DNA from: Isoetes taiwanensis
Lineage: Eukaryota > Streptophyta > Lycopodiopsida > Isoetales > Isoetaceae
NCBI GenBank assembly: GCA_021234155.1
Contig: JAJEKV010000005.1
Location: forward strand, 26,692,620-26,756,619
Reading direction: 5' to 3'
DNA: 64,000 nt
Shown: in pieces, positions 1 to 10,665 of the stretch
Layout of the letters: the number at the start of each line of letters is the position of its first letter
How positions within the stretch are numbered: the stretch's first letter is position 1
Notes under the pieces: model-generated
The model's database searches: none
The model's input: only the letters and a program-made list of their open reading frames with translations
What the model was told of the DNA's origin: nothing
Program-made: the position numbers and the translations under genes

Positions 1-399
1 GATTTTGGCGATGGAGGCCGAACAAACGGGAAAGCGCCATCGTCACTAAACCCTACTTAAACCCTCCGTTACTTCAACTATATAATGCCATACACATTTT
101 TATGTGTTGTGTATGGGAGTATATACGTTATTTCACAACTACAGAATACCATACGGATATTAGATACTATTCTGTACTATACAATCGTGGCGCTGCCGTG
201 AACATCTCTCTACTGGCTGGAATTATGTTTGAATCTTGTAAGAGACAGGAAGAAACCGATGAAGATGTCCAGAGCTTTAAAAGCTATAATGGCCAGCAAT
301 CTCGGAATCGCAACAGTGGCATGTGCTACGACGAGCTGGTTGGATCATGGCTTCTTGATCTTAAAGAAGCGGCAAGCATTAGAGCTTGGATAAGGACTC
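1..399. other. No gene recognised
   Basis: AT-rich sequence. An open frame at 102-563 runs partly into the minisatellite that follows and its translation shows no recognisable domain, so I do not call it a gene. Confidence 0.4.
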
Positions 400-850
400 C
401 CTTAAAATCTATAAGCATTTCGTTAGGCTCTCTAAGATTCTATAAGGATACTCTAAGATTCTCATATGATTCCTCTACGGTCTCCAAGAAGATTCTCTTA
501 TGTTCTCTTAAGATTCCTCTAGATTCTTTAAGATTTCATGAAGATTTCTTAAGATTCCTTTAGATTCTCTAAGGCTCTATAAAGACCCCTGATGCTCTTG
601 AGAGTCCTCTTGGTTCTCCAAGATTTTATAAAGGTTCCTCTAGATTCTCAAATTTTTTTATGGGGTTCTTTAAGATTCTATAAGGATTTTCCAAGATTCT
701 CTGAAGATTTCTCTAGATTCCCAAAGATTCTCATAAGATTCCTCGACAGTCCTTGAGATTCTATAAAGACTCCCCTAGATTCTCTCAACATTTCCTAAGA
801 TTTTATGAAGAATCCACATGTTCCTTAAGATTCCAAAAAGATTCCACATT
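400..850. repeat. Degenerate AAGATTC minisatellite
   Basis: About twenty imperfect repeats of a roughly 20-bp unit built from CTCTAAGATTC and TATAAAGA words follow each other (for example near 424, 448, 500, 540, 672, 690, 760 and 800). Unit length and sequence drift strongly, so this is an old decayed tandem array and not a recent satellite. Confidence 0.75.
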
Positions 851-1811
851 TCGATCACATTGGCTCCAATGGCGATAAAAACAATGCAAATTACCAGCTT
901 TTAGAAAGTCCTCAATGAGGAATCCAAAAAACATTGGCCCCGCCTTGATCTGACACCCCTTTTAAGAGATATGGCCGTTTGAATTTGAGGCACAAGAAAG
1001 AAGCGTCGCAGAAAGCTATGTAATAAATGCAATGCCGCCTCACTTCTTTCCTCATTAATTGTAGTGCACAATGGGTTTCCCTTAAGAGAAACCTCTAACT
1101 AGCAGAACTGCAAGGTGAAGGAAAATAATCATGTCATAGCAGTTCATGCTGCAGCCATTGAACATTTGAAAATAGAAGTTGGAAACTGTGGGATTGCCTT
1201 AATTTACAGAACAGTCTATATGAGCGTAATTATGGTTATGTGTGATCATGACCATATTATCTGAGTTTTCTTCTTTGGGGTCAATTCTATAGGGTCGAAA
1301 AGTTTGATCCTGATATATATTTAGGGATGTTATTATGGGATGCAAAGGTTAATAGATAAGGGCCTATTATTATTAAGCAAGGCCTTATCTATACATATGA
1401 GGTTAAATTTGGTAAGGGTGATCTCGGTCCAATAAACTAGTGGCATGAAAAATACAGAAGTTTGAACTTGCCATTCCGGCTATGGCAGACGAGTTCGGTC
1501 CGGCTTATCGGCCGGATCAACGAATATAAAACAAGTAGTATGTATTTAATCTGGGCAGGTCGGCAAAGTAGCTCCGGAAAGACATTGTAATCTGAAGCTT
1601 GGGCTATCGAAAATCTATAATATCCATTGCTACAGTGTTTTTTTTATTTAACTATTGACTTAGTTGATTTTAATTGCTCGAAGTCTCAATGGTTACAATA
1701 ATGACATTGTTAAATTGAGAAGGCAATCTCTATCGCATTGGTTAAGGTTGAATTTGTATGCTATAACCTGTGCTAGTGCAATTATTCATATTGCCTAGTC
1801 AAACTGTTCAT
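851..1811 (+). other. Probable Copia-1 5' LTR region, boundary unclear
   Basis: No gene is visible. The segment just before the primer binding site at 1812 should be the 5' LTR of the Copia remnant that follows, but no matching 3' LTR exists in the window, so its left edge cannot be set. The part before about 1190 shows nothing recognisable. Confidence 0.35.
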
Positions 1812-1823
1812 TGGTATCAGAGC
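1812..1823 (+). promoter_or_regulatory. Copia-1 primer binding site
   Basis: TGGTATCAGAGC, the initiator-tRNA-Met type primer binding site usual for plant Copia elements, lies directly upstream of a gag-like start codon at 1835. Confidence 0.8.
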
Positions 1824-1834
1824 ACCAGGTGATC

Positions 1835-2767
1835 ATGTCTACAAGATTCGGAGCCAATCTTCTCAATGCCATAGAAGTTTTCAAAGGTGAAGGAAGTTTT
1901 CAAGTCTGGAAACAAAGCATCAGGGAAGTTCTTGAATTTGAAAATTTGTGGTACTTAATAGATGAAAAGGCTGTCAGACGTACCACTTCAAATGTCAGTG
2001 CAGGAAGTGTTAATGCAGGGGGAAATAGTGCAAGTTCAACCTCTGAAGGCTCCATTGTTGGTGGAGGTTCTGTGAATGCCACAGTAAGTTCTAAGGTAGT
2101 TGATAAAGGCTTGAACATTATGGAAGCTCAAGCCATTATCTCGTGTAAGGTTGGAACAGCAATCAAGTTAAAATTAAGGGGACTGTCACCAAGAGATATG
2201 TGGAGTATATGATCAAGAATTATGAGGCAAAATCGTCCTCACGGATAGATGTCTTGGAAAAACAATTGAAAAGGCTTAAGCTGTATGACAAAGAAGGTTT
2301 GACAGAATTTCTTGAAATTGTTGCAGACTTGGAAGGAGCAGGCAATGTACTGACTGAGGAATATCAGATTCTAGCAATTACAAAGTCAGTATCACATGAC
2401 TCTCATCTGGCCACTTTGTTAAGGAATGTAGCCCGAACAAAAGAAGATGCTATAAGAATGATCATAACAGAGCTGGAGCAGAGAAGTGGAGCTGATGAAC
2501 AAACCACAGCGGTGTTGTATACAGGAAAATTCAAAGGGAAAAAGGGAAACACCTCAAATAAAGGAAAGGTTGGACCATGTTATCATTGTGAAAGTTATGG
2601 TCATTTGAAAATTGATTGTCCTAAACTAGGAAGGGAGATTATCTGTTACAATTGTGAGGGCAAAGGACATTTGGCTGCAAATTGTCCAAGTCCTAAAGGG
2701 GGATCTGCTAGAGGCAGAGGAAAAGGAAGAGGAGCTGGCAACAGGGGAGGAAATGCTAAAGATCAAG
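1835..2767 (+). pseudogene. gag: Copia-1 gag, frameshifted
   Basis: Ty1/copia capsid-nucleocapsid gene. The start ATG at 1835 follows the primer binding site by 11 bases and the N-terminus resembles that of Copia-2 in this window (MSTRFG against MATRLG). The frame breaks near 2200-2212, where the first frame stops and the next frame continues the UBN2-like region (YEAKSSSRIDVLEKQLKRLK). Two zinc knuckles follow, CYHCESYGHLKIDC and CYNCEGKGHLAANC (CX2CX4HX4C), about 2578-2690. No Copia protease, integrase or RT follows. Instead the sequence passes into a gypsy element at about 2767. A nonfunctional remnant. Confidence 0.85.
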
Positions 2768-3230
2768 GTGAAGCAAGCCAAACTTAAAACTGGCAATTGT
2801 AAGAAGCTTGCACCTAGATGGGCGGGACCCTTTGAGGTAACCGAGAGGATAGGTTCTCAGGCCTATCGATTGAATCTACCTGTCCATTTGAGGGTCTAGA
2901 AAGTCTTTCATATGAGCCTTCTCAAGAAGCATAACCCCGATCCAGAAGAGATCCTTAACATGCCGACACTTTTGGAGATGATGGAAGATCATTTGGAGAT
3001 TGCGTTGAGGCTCTCCTCGATCGTGCATATAAGCAAACCCGCAAAACTCAAATCTTGCAGCATTTGGTTAAGTGGAAACACTTGCTGACAGAGGATGCAA
3101 CTTGGGTTCTTAAAGCGGATTTAGATAAGGCTTACCCAGACTTTACGCGAGAATGCCAAGGTCGAACCATTCAGGATGCGGTCGACCCAACCCTAATGGT
3201 AAGCATTGCATTATAGGTCCGACATGGATC
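2768..3230 (+). pseudogene. pol: Gypsy integrase C-terminus and chromodomain remnant
   Basis: From about 2768 the reading frame matches the integrase C-terminus of chromoviruses and is close to that of Gypsy-A in this window: KQAKLKTGNCKKLAPRWAGP here, KQAKLRIGNCKKLAPRWAGP there. A stop interrupts after LPVHLRV (2899), and the following MSLLKKHNPDPEE and chromodomain part (about 2905-3160) continues with frameshifts. Only the 3' end of the gypsy element is present. It is fused to Copia gag in the same orientation, so the join arose by recombination or template switching. Confidence 0.8.
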
Positions 3231-3825
3231 ATATGAGTGTTGATCCGGAAGGAATCATTTAAGGGGTTGGGTTACATGCATCCTAGATGGGGAGTTCGGC
3301 ATATAGGCATTCATGATAGGACGCATCCATTTATGGCTATAATAGAACGTTGCCATTCCTTATGCCGAGACGAAATGCAAGCCTTAGGCATGATAGGATT
3401 TCCTTCATTCATATTTCTTTCCTTAAGGGGGTGATCCCTTCAACCACACTATTTTAATTATTTTATAGATATTGATGTACTATAATTCTGCAGGCTAATA
3501 GCATGTACTGACGTACTGCAGAAGATTCTAGGTCTTATTCTGGGGCCATCTCTTATTATTTAACTGTTATTTTGCATGTGTGCTCCTATCTAATTTTCAT
3601 GATATGGTATTTATTGTCCATTGTTAAGGGACTTTCGTCCTACAACAACTTTATGTAATCCTGTATAACTTCAATAAATATATTTACTCTTTATAACTTA
3701 ATTGTCTTTCTATTAAACTAATCCCAATGCTGAGGACATACTACTTGCGCATTAAGATATTCAGGTATTTCTACCTTACCACAACCTATACATTATTTAT
3801 AGTAAGGTGAACTTCTATTGGCGGG
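3231..3825 (+). other. Probable 3' untranslated/LTR sequence of the gypsy remnant
   Basis: AT-rich sequence following the chromodomain remnant, with no coding content. It probably holds the 3' UTR and part of a 3' LTR, but no second LTR copy is available in the window to prove the edges. Confidence 0.35.
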
Positions 3826-3937
3826 ATATGGCGCTCAACCCTAGGCGTTGCTGACAGAAGGAAAAGTACAGGAGGTTACAGGGTGAAAACACACAGGTCC
3901 GTAGGCTCAGTTTAGGCTGCTTGGGCCGTTACACTGC

Positions 3938-3992
3938 AGGCCGATCTTTAGGCCGTTGCACTGCAGGCCGATTTCACCTGTGTAATCTGATA
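3938..3992 (+). repeat. Two-copy tandem repeat in LINE-A leader
   Basis: The words GGCCGTTACACTGCAGGCCG and GGCCGTTGCACTGCAGGCCG occur about 26 bases apart in the presumed 5' UTR of LINE-A. Short tandem leader repeats are common in LINEs and can carry promoter activity, but this is not shown here. Confidence 0.6.
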
Positions 3993-4052
3993 AGTCTAGT
4001 GTTAACCTGCATAACCACCAGACAAACCGAACCTGTAACAAAGAAATAACCC

Positions 4053-4874
4053 ATGGCAAAGAAAAAAAACCAAGACAAAATGGCAGAAGAGGATTCTCAT
4101 ATGGATTCTTCGGTTGATGCTGGAGGTACTTCTGAGGAAAGCCCGGATTTGCTCAAACTTGTTCTGCAGTTAACTCTTGACTTGAAAACAGTGACAAACG
4201 AGTTGAAGGCATTAAGAGAAGAGCAAATGGTAATGGCTACAGATTTGAAGGCTTCAAGAGACTAGACAAGAGCAATTGCAGCAGACTTGAAGGCATCCAG
4301 GGAAGAAGTAAAGGCAAGACATGAAGAAATTAATAAGCTCAAAAAGGACATCGATGAACTAGAAGAGAAAATTGAGGAATTACAAGATAACCAAGGAACT
4401 GAAACAGGCTTTGGCATTCTTCCTGCGACAGATCAGTTGGTAGCACAGATCACATCTTCAATCGGAAGCCAATTATCAGAACAGGAGGATAAAGCATTAA
4501 GATCCAAAAATATACTAGTAGTGGGTCTCAAAGAGGAAGAAGGAGAAAATATTTCAGAAATAGTAGACGATCTTTTCCAGAACATTATGCATCTTACCAA
4601 TCCTGGACACATTCATTGTAGAAGAATTGGTAAGAGAATAGATGGCAGATCAAGACCAATCTTGCTGAAATTTGGGAATGTGGAAACAAGAACACGTGTT
4701 ATACAACACAGAAGTCATCTCAAAGGTCATAAAATATGGCTTAATGATGATCTTACTCTGCAGCAACAGAAAGAACGCAAAATGCTGTTAGATGAGGTAC
4801 GAAAACTGAAAGGGGAAGGTAAAAATGCCTATATTGTGAATAATAAATTGGTGATTAGACACCGGGATACATAG
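4053..4874 (+). pseudogene. LINE-A ORF1
   Basis: Nucleic-acid-binding ORF1 protein of LINE-A. Starts MAKKKNQDKMAEED; a stop at 4263-4265 interrupts a long coiled coil (LKASREE and EEINKLKKDIDELEEKIEEL), which resumes in the same frame at 4266. The C-terminal half (LRSKNILVVGLKEEEGENIS, then PILLKFGNVETRTRVIQHR) has the RRM-like/CTD layout of LINE ORF1 proteins. It ends at TAG 4872-4874, and the endonuclease continues in the same frame directly after that stop. In LINE-C of this window the corresponding region is one uninterrupted frame, so the TAG is either a mutation or a readthrough stop. Confidence 0.7.
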
Positions 4875-5327
4875 GGATGCGAGGCCCTCCGCTTTCTAGT
4901 TTGGAATGTACATGGCTTGAGCGAGAATACAGTAATCAGCAACTTGCAGTTGTTTTCTGAATATGATGTGCTTGCTTTTGTAGAAACCTGGGAACATGAA
5001 ACCAATAGAGTCTTGGATATACCAGGATCTGTTTTGCTAGATTCAGTATGGAACGCCCAAGATAACAGTAGACGAGGTTGGGGCGGTATTGCATGCGATA
5101 TTCGAAAGAATATAGCTAATTCAGTCACACTGATAAGCAAAGATAAATTCTCTCAGTACATCTGGCTGAAAATATCTTCAGGTATGACTTTGATTTACAT
5201 AGCTATTGTGTATTTTTCTCCTTTAGATCCATATCTGGCATCTATATATGGGACTAATGAATTGAGTGTAGAAGATCCTCTTATGTATCTTGCAGAAGAC
5301 ATATCAAAATACAGACAAAATGGAAAG
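4875..5327 (+). pseudogene. LINE-A EEP endonuclease, N-terminal part
   Basis: APE-type endonuclease start: FLVWNVHGLSEN (catalytic-N region), FVETWEHETN (catalytic E), and IYIAIVYFSP. It is cut by the Copia-2 LTR at 5328 and resumes at 10666 (VFITGDLNGRIG, the GDLN/GDFN motif). Function in related elements is nicking the genomic target site. Confidence 0.8.
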
Positions 5328-5904
5328 TGTGAGAAATAGTTCATGGTTGAATTGTTGAATATAACAAATATTTAGGGTTATTGGACGTTTGGTTTAGGAT
5401 GAGCATTTGATCACCTTATATTTAAGATAGCCAATGGTTCTATTGTTAAGCAATGGTCTTATTGACCAATAGGAAAAAGACTTGCTAATATCGAAGGCCA
5501 AAAGTAGAAGGCAACTTCGGTCGAACAAATCCACAACAGGTGGAATGAAAGTCGGAATGGAGGTCCCAAACCGACTCCGGTCGGTCAGGATCTCTAAAAT
5601 AAATTGTAAGGAGTACCGAAGTATTTGATTATCTTGTTGTAGCAGGATCGAAGTTGGATTATTCTACCAGTATTGAATGCTGAAGATAAACGACATTGGG
5701 TTTAATATTCAATGAGCATTGCTTATCAAGTTGATTTGTTGTTTCATATTTTATGATTGTGAAACTTATGGTTATATGCATTTTGTGAAATGCATTAGTT
5801 AAATGTTGGTTGCCAAATAGACAAGATATAAAAATTATCTTGTGTTTCAATGAAGTGATTGAACTTGTGTTCTATTCCCTAATATTGCTGATTAATTATT
5901 CACA
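5328..5904 (+). repeat. Copia-2 5' LTR
   Basis: 577 bp, TGTGAGAAATAG ... ATTATTCACA. It matches 10085-10660 over its full length. It should hold the element promoter; I did not assign a TATA box. Confidence 0.95.
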
Positions 5905-5905
5905 T

Positions 5906-5917
5906 TGGTATCAGAGC
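5906..5917 (+). promoter_or_regulatory. Copia-2 primer binding site
   Basis: TGGTATCAGAGC, one base after the 5' LTR, complementary to the 3' part of initiator tRNA-Met as in most plant Copia elements. Confidence 0.9.
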
Positions 5918-5919
5918 CA

Positions 5920-6498
5920 ATGGCAACCAGACTTGGATCATCTTTGTTGAATGGTGTGGAAACTTTTCAAGGAGATGCTGGCTTCCAATGCAGTACGGCT
6001 GCCTCTGGAAGAAATGGTGCTAGTGAAGGGTCAGTAAATGCTGGAGTTGAAGGAAGCAACTCAAAAAAGGCTCAGCAAGCCAGGTGCATTATCTCTAGCA
6101 AACTCAATTCAAGCATTATATTTAAGCTTAGAAATAAAACACCAAGGAAAATGTGGGATTTTCTCATTAAGAATTATGAGGCTAAAAACTCGTCCCAAAT
6201 TGAAATACTTGATAGGCAGTTGAGGAGATTGAAGTTTAAAGAGGAAGATAATCTCACTCAATTTTTTTAGAAATATGACAACATAATTGCAGACATGGAA
6301 GCAGCAGGCATTCCAATAACAATGACTTTCATGTTTTGTCTTTATCACGAGCATTTTCTGATTTTGAGCAGTTATCTACACCAGTTAGAAGTGTGGCCAG
6401 AAATAGAGAGAGAGAGCAGAGCTTATGATCAGAACTGAGATTGAACAAAAGAAAATATTAAAACTGAAATTCTATATACAGGAAGGAGAAAGAATAAC
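5920..6498 (+). pseudogene. gag: Copia-2 gag, N-terminal part
   Basis: Capsid region starting MATRLGSSLLNG at 5920, directly after the primer binding site. The stretch KNYEAKNSSQIEILDRQLRR (about 6169-6230) is the conserved gag helix also seen in Copia-1. TAG at 6268-6270 and further shifts break the frame before the zinc knuckles that begin the next open frame at 6499. A short internal deletion near 5987 is suggested because the usual WK-S-REVLEFENLW part seen in Copia-1 is missing. Confidence 0.8.
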
Positions 6499-8019
6499 TT
6501 GTCAAATGACAAAAGTAAACTTGGGCCATGCTTTAACTGCAAGGCATATGGACATCTGAAAAATAATTGCCCCAAAGCAAAGGAAAATAAGATGAGATGT
6601 TATAATTGTGAAGGTTATGGCCATATTGCAACTGCATGTCCTAGTCCAAAGGGAGCTGGAAAAAATAAAGGAAGAAATAGCAGCAAAGGAAAAGGAAATC
6701 AGTTCAAAAGGACAAATGAAAGGACATCTAGTGTGAATCTCACACAAGAAACAAGGCCTGAAGAAGAAGACCCGGATGCTGAGGTAATACCTAACATCAT
6801 TTGCTCCATTTCTGAAAAAAGAACTAACAAAGATGATGCTATGCTTGTGTTAGATAGTGAAGCAGAGAGATCAGTAGTTAAAACTACTGATATGCTTAAA
6901 GAAAGAAGAAAAAGATGTGGAGTCTGTGTTCAAATGGGAGATGGAGAATTACAGAAAGTAGAAGAATCAGGAATTCTAGAAGTTTTTGATTTAAATGGAC
7001 AAGTAAGAAATTTAATATCCATCAGTCAGTTGGTTGACATGGGCTATAGAGTTTGTTTTGACAAACTAGCTTGTAAGATCTATTTAGATGATCAATTGAA
7101 ATTTGTTCCAAAATGTTTTGAAAATCTATTTGGATTTCATAACCATGCTTTAAATGCAAGTATCAATTCAATTCATTTTCCCACACTGAAATTGTGGCAT
7201 GAGAGATTGGGGCATACACACCTTGAAAATATTAAAACTCTGGCAAAAAGGGGACTTTTATCTGCTGTAGGGAATGAAGAATTTATGTGCCATGGATGCA
7301 TGTTGGGAAAAAGTACTAGATTGCCATTTAAAAGAACCACTGACAGAGCTGGAGATCTACTTGATCTAATTCATAGTGATCTTTGTGGTCCTCTAAATAT
7401 TAGAAGCATGCAAGGAAGAAAATACTTCATCACCTTTATTGATGATCATTCAAGAAGAACTCGAGGTTTTTTTCTTAGAACTAAAGACCAAGCCTACAAG
7501 GCTTTCAGGGTTTTTGAGGCTGAAGCTGAAAGAGATACTGGAAAAAAGATAAAATGCCTTAGGACAGATAGAGGAGGAGAATTTGTCAATGATGTGTTCA
7601 AAACTTACTGCAAAGAACAAGGCATCAAAAGACAAATTACTTGTAGTCATACTCTTCAGCAAAATGGTGTTGCTGAGAGGAAAAACAGGTCAATTTTGGA
7701 TGGGGTAAGATCAATGCTGAAGCATTGTGGATTACCCAACTACTTGTGGGAGGAGGCTGTAAAAACAGTTACCATGATTCAAAATTTGCTGCCATCATCT
7801 AGTCTTCAAGGAGGTATTGCTGAACAATTATGGAGTCATAAAGAAATAACGTACGATTTTCTTAAAGCATTTGATTGTATTGCTTATGCTCATGTTCCCA
7901 AACAGCTTAGAAAGAAATTAGACGACAGGTCAATTCTAGGCTTCCTTGCTGGATATGATAACATGTCCAAAGGTTACAGGATATTTGATCCAACCAAAAA
8001 AAGGATATTGATAAGTTGA
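6499..8019 (+). pseudogene. pol: Copia-2 nucleocapsid, protease and integrase
   Basis: 506-residue open frame. Two zinc knuckles (CFNCKAYGHLKNNC and CYNCEGYGHIATAC, residues about 10-60). A protease region whose active site reads LDSEAERS, with E in place of the usual G of DSG. GAG-pre-integrase (LWHERLGHTHLENI, C-X2-C at MCHGCMLGKS). Integrase core with the D-D-E residues in HSDLCGP, LRTDRGGEF and NGVAERKNRS. It ends at TGA 8017-8019 and the polyprotein continues in the same direction into RT. The protease substitution and the stop mean the copy cannot process its own polyprotein. Confidence 0.9.
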
Positions 8020-9285
8020 GATGTAAGGTTCAATGAGGAGATTTTATACAAAAACAGAGGAGAATTGGATAGAAGATATAACCTATTTTCTAATGATGAC
8101 AGCAAGAGAATTGAAAACAAAAATAGTATGGAATCTGATACATATGACAGTGATGATGACAATAAAGAATTGTCACAAGTTGATAAAAATAATGGGAAGT
8201 TACAGTCACAAAAACATGAAGGGAATCAAGATAATGCAGATGAGCAGGAAAATATCAAAGTAATGAGAAGGAAAAAACGTACAGAGGCAGAGATTTTGAG
8301 AGATGAAATGAAGGATATAGAAGAAAAAGATTTTGGAAGGGATGATACAGGGAAAAGCAAAAGATTTCAGCAGGAAGATATTGAAATAAATGAAATAATG
8401 GCAATATTGGATTCTGAAATTCCCAAATACTTTGAGCATGCAATGAAATGTGACAATGCAGAAAAATGGAGAGTTGCAATGGAAAATGAAATGAAGTCCT
8501 TTGATAGGACTGAAACCTATGAGGTTGTTGATAAACCTAAGGAAAGAAACATTGTAGGAAATAAATGGGTTTTCAAGGTGAAACTAGGAACAGATGGGGA
8601 AAAGAAGTACAAAGCTAGACTAGTAGCACAAGGGTTTTCCCAAAAAAGAGGAATAGACTTTGAAGAAACTTTCTCTCCCATTGTCAAACTCACGAGTTTG
8701 AGAATTTTATTAGCTTTTGAAAATGCTTTAAATTTGGAAGTGCATCATATGGATGTGCAAACTGCATTTTTAAATGCAAACTTAGATGAAGAAGTATACA
8801 TGCATCAGGCACCTGGATTTGAACAAGGAGAAAATAAAGTGTGGAGGCTCAAAAAGGCAGTATATGGGTTAAAGCAGTCACCAGGACAATGGTATTTATG
8901 CATTGATGGTTTTCTCAAGGAGCAAAACTTTGAAAAATTGCAGAATGATGGGAATCTATACATATTCAGAGACAAAGACAACTTCTGCATTATTGCTTTA
9001 TACGTAGATGATAATATTATTGTCTCAAATAGTATGGAATGCTTAAAACATTGTAAGCAAGTGCTGAGTAACAGATTTAATATGACAGACTTAGGGGAAC
9101 TTAAAAGATTTCTTAGAATGGAAGTATTCAGAGATCGAAAGGAGAACAAAATTATACTTACTCAAAGTGATACCATACAAGGGATGCTGAATAAGTTTGG
9201 TCTAGCTGAGTGCAATACTGTCAGTTCTTCATTGGCAACAGGATTAAAGTTGTCTTCAAGCATGAATCCTAAAAATGATAAGTGA
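8020..9285 (+). pseudogene. pol: Copia-2 reverse transcriptase
   Basis: RVT_2-type reverse transcriptase. Visible motifs in order: NKWVFKVKLGTDG, YKARLVAQGFSQ, FSPIVKLTSLR, VHHMDVQTAFLNANL (first catalytic D), VYGLKQSPGQW and LYVDDNII (YVDD box, about 8999). The open frame closes at TGA 9283-9285, a few residues before RNase H, which resumes in another frame. The N-terminal 100 residues are low-complexity and charged, as usual between integrase and RT. Confidence 0.9.
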
Positions 9286-9286
9286 A

Positions 9287-10034
9287 AGACAAGAAATGAT
9301 CAAGTGTCCATATCGTGAGCTAGTTGGATGTTTGTTGTATGTTGCAAACTGTTGCAGACCAGATATATCTTATAGTGTGAATCTATTAAGTAGATTTGGG
9401 ACAGATCCAGGGAGGCAGCACTGGCTTGCAGCCAAAAGAGTGTTAAGGCATTTGAAGGGAACTCAAAAAGAAGGGCTTACATTGTCAAATAATAATTTGG
9501 AGTTAACAGCATTTTCTGATGCAGATTGGGGTGGTGACAGAGACTCCAGGCAGTCTACTTCAGGTTATGTTCTAAAGGTAGGAGGAAGTTGTGTTGGTTG
9601 GAGAAGTAAGAAGCAAGGATGTGTTGCTATGTCAACTGCAGAGGCAGAGTATAATGTTGCATCTTTGGCAGCTAGAGAAATCATTTGGACAAGGAGAATA
9701 CTAAATGAACTTGGTGCAATTCAAAGTGGTCCTACTGTATTGTACATTGACAGTTTAAGCTGCTTGGCAAAGCATATTGAAATTCAAGTGCACTATATAA
9801 GGGATATGGTGGCCAAAGGTTACATAAAGAATAGAATAGAATAGAATATGATTTTATCGTCCATGGAGACCAACTGGCCTATGGGACCCAAGTACAAAGA
9901 GAGAGCAGCAGGCGTATTACTACCAGGATTAAAAGGTTGAGTATAAATGCACAGAAGATCAAATTGTAGATATATTTACAAAGGTATTACCAGTTCACAG
10001 ATTCAGAAAATTGCAGAGAGAACTTGGTATACAA
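9287..10034 (+). pseudogene. pol: Copia-2 RNase H, interrupted by a small insertion
   Basis: Copia RNase H: YRELVGCLLYVANCCRPDIS, AFSDADWGGDRDSRQSTSGY (catalytic D in DADW), AMSTAEAEYNVASLAAREI (catalytic E). Near 9830 the conserved C-terminal stretch is interrupted by about 105 bp of antisense LINE-end sequence. The protein resumes after it with VEYKCTEDQIVDIFTK (about 9935-9985). Nonfunctional. Confidence 0.85.
9830..9934 (-). mobile_element. Antisense microsatellite-tailed LINE 3' end
   Basis: Repeats of AATAG at 9830-9848, followed by TTATCGTCCATGGAGACC, TGGCCTATGGGACCC and ATTACTACCAGGATTAAAA. Read on the minus strand this is the same 3' end as LINE-D and the element at 59924-60070: GGGTCCCATAGGCC, then GGACGATAAAA, then the short-repeat tail. 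It sits inside Copia-2 RNase H, so the LINE family was active after Copia-2 inserted. Confidence 0.75.
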
Positions 10035-10074
10035 CAACATACTGAAAACAGGTGTCTGGGATCAATTCAATCAT

Positions 10075-10084
10075 GAAAGGAGAA
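10075..10084 (+). promoter_or_regulatory. Copia-2 polypurine tract
   Basis: GAAAGGAGAA directly abuts the 3' LTR start TGTGAG at 10085. It is the expected plus-strand primer site. Confidence 0.85.
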
Positions 10085-10660
10085 TGTGAGAAATAGTTCA
10101 TGGTTGAATTGTTGAATATAACAAATATTTAGGGTTATTGGACGTTTGGTTTAGGGTGAGCATTTGATCACCTTATATTTAAGATAGCCAATGGTTCTAT
10201 TGTTAAGCAATGGTCTTATTGACCAATAGGAAAAAGACTTGCTAATATCGAAGGCCAAAAGTAGAAGGCAACTTTGGTCGAACAAATCCACAACAGGTGG
10301 AATGAAAGCCGGAATGGAGGTCCCAAACTGACTCCGGTCGGTCAGGATCTCTAAAATAAATTGTAAGGAGAACCGAAGTATTTGATTATCTTGTTGTAGC
10401 AGGATCAAAGTTGGATTATTCTACCAGTATTGAATGCTGAAGATAAATGACATTGGGTTTAATATTCAGTGAGCATTGCTTATCAAGTTGATTGTTGTTT
10501 CATATTTTATGATTGTGAAACTTATGGTTATATGCATTTTGTGAAATGCATTAGTTAAATGTTGGTTGCCAAATGAACAAGATATAAAAATTATCTTGTG
10601 TTTAAATGAAGTGATTGAACTTGTGTTCTATTCCCTAATATTGTTGCTTAATTATTCACA
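10085..10660 (+). repeat. Copia-2 3' LTR
   Basis: 576 bp, matching the 5' LTR 5328-5904 with about 13 substitutions and one single-base indel counted by eye. Confidence 0.95.
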
Positions 10661-10665
10661 TAAAG

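Larger units (their letters stand above)
5328..10660 (+). mobile_element. Copia-2, LTR retrotransposon with both LTRs
   Basis: A 5.3-kb Ty1/copia element: 5' LTR 5328-5904, primer binding site 5906-5917, gag, protease, integrase, RT, RNase H in Copia order, purine tract 10075-10084, 3' LTR 10085-10660. LTRs begin TGTGAG and end TCACA. Flanks are GAAAG (5323-5327) and TAAAG (10661-10665), a 5-bp target duplication with one mismatch. By eye the LTRs differ at about 13 of 576 positions plus one indel (about 2.3 percent), so insertion is fairly recent. Internal frames carry stops and shifts, so it is now defective. Confidence 0.95.

Noticed and set aside
102-563. 153-codon open frame at the window start
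   Set aside because: It runs into the AAGATTC minisatellite, which supplies its C-terminus (SLRF repeats), and has no recognisable domain.
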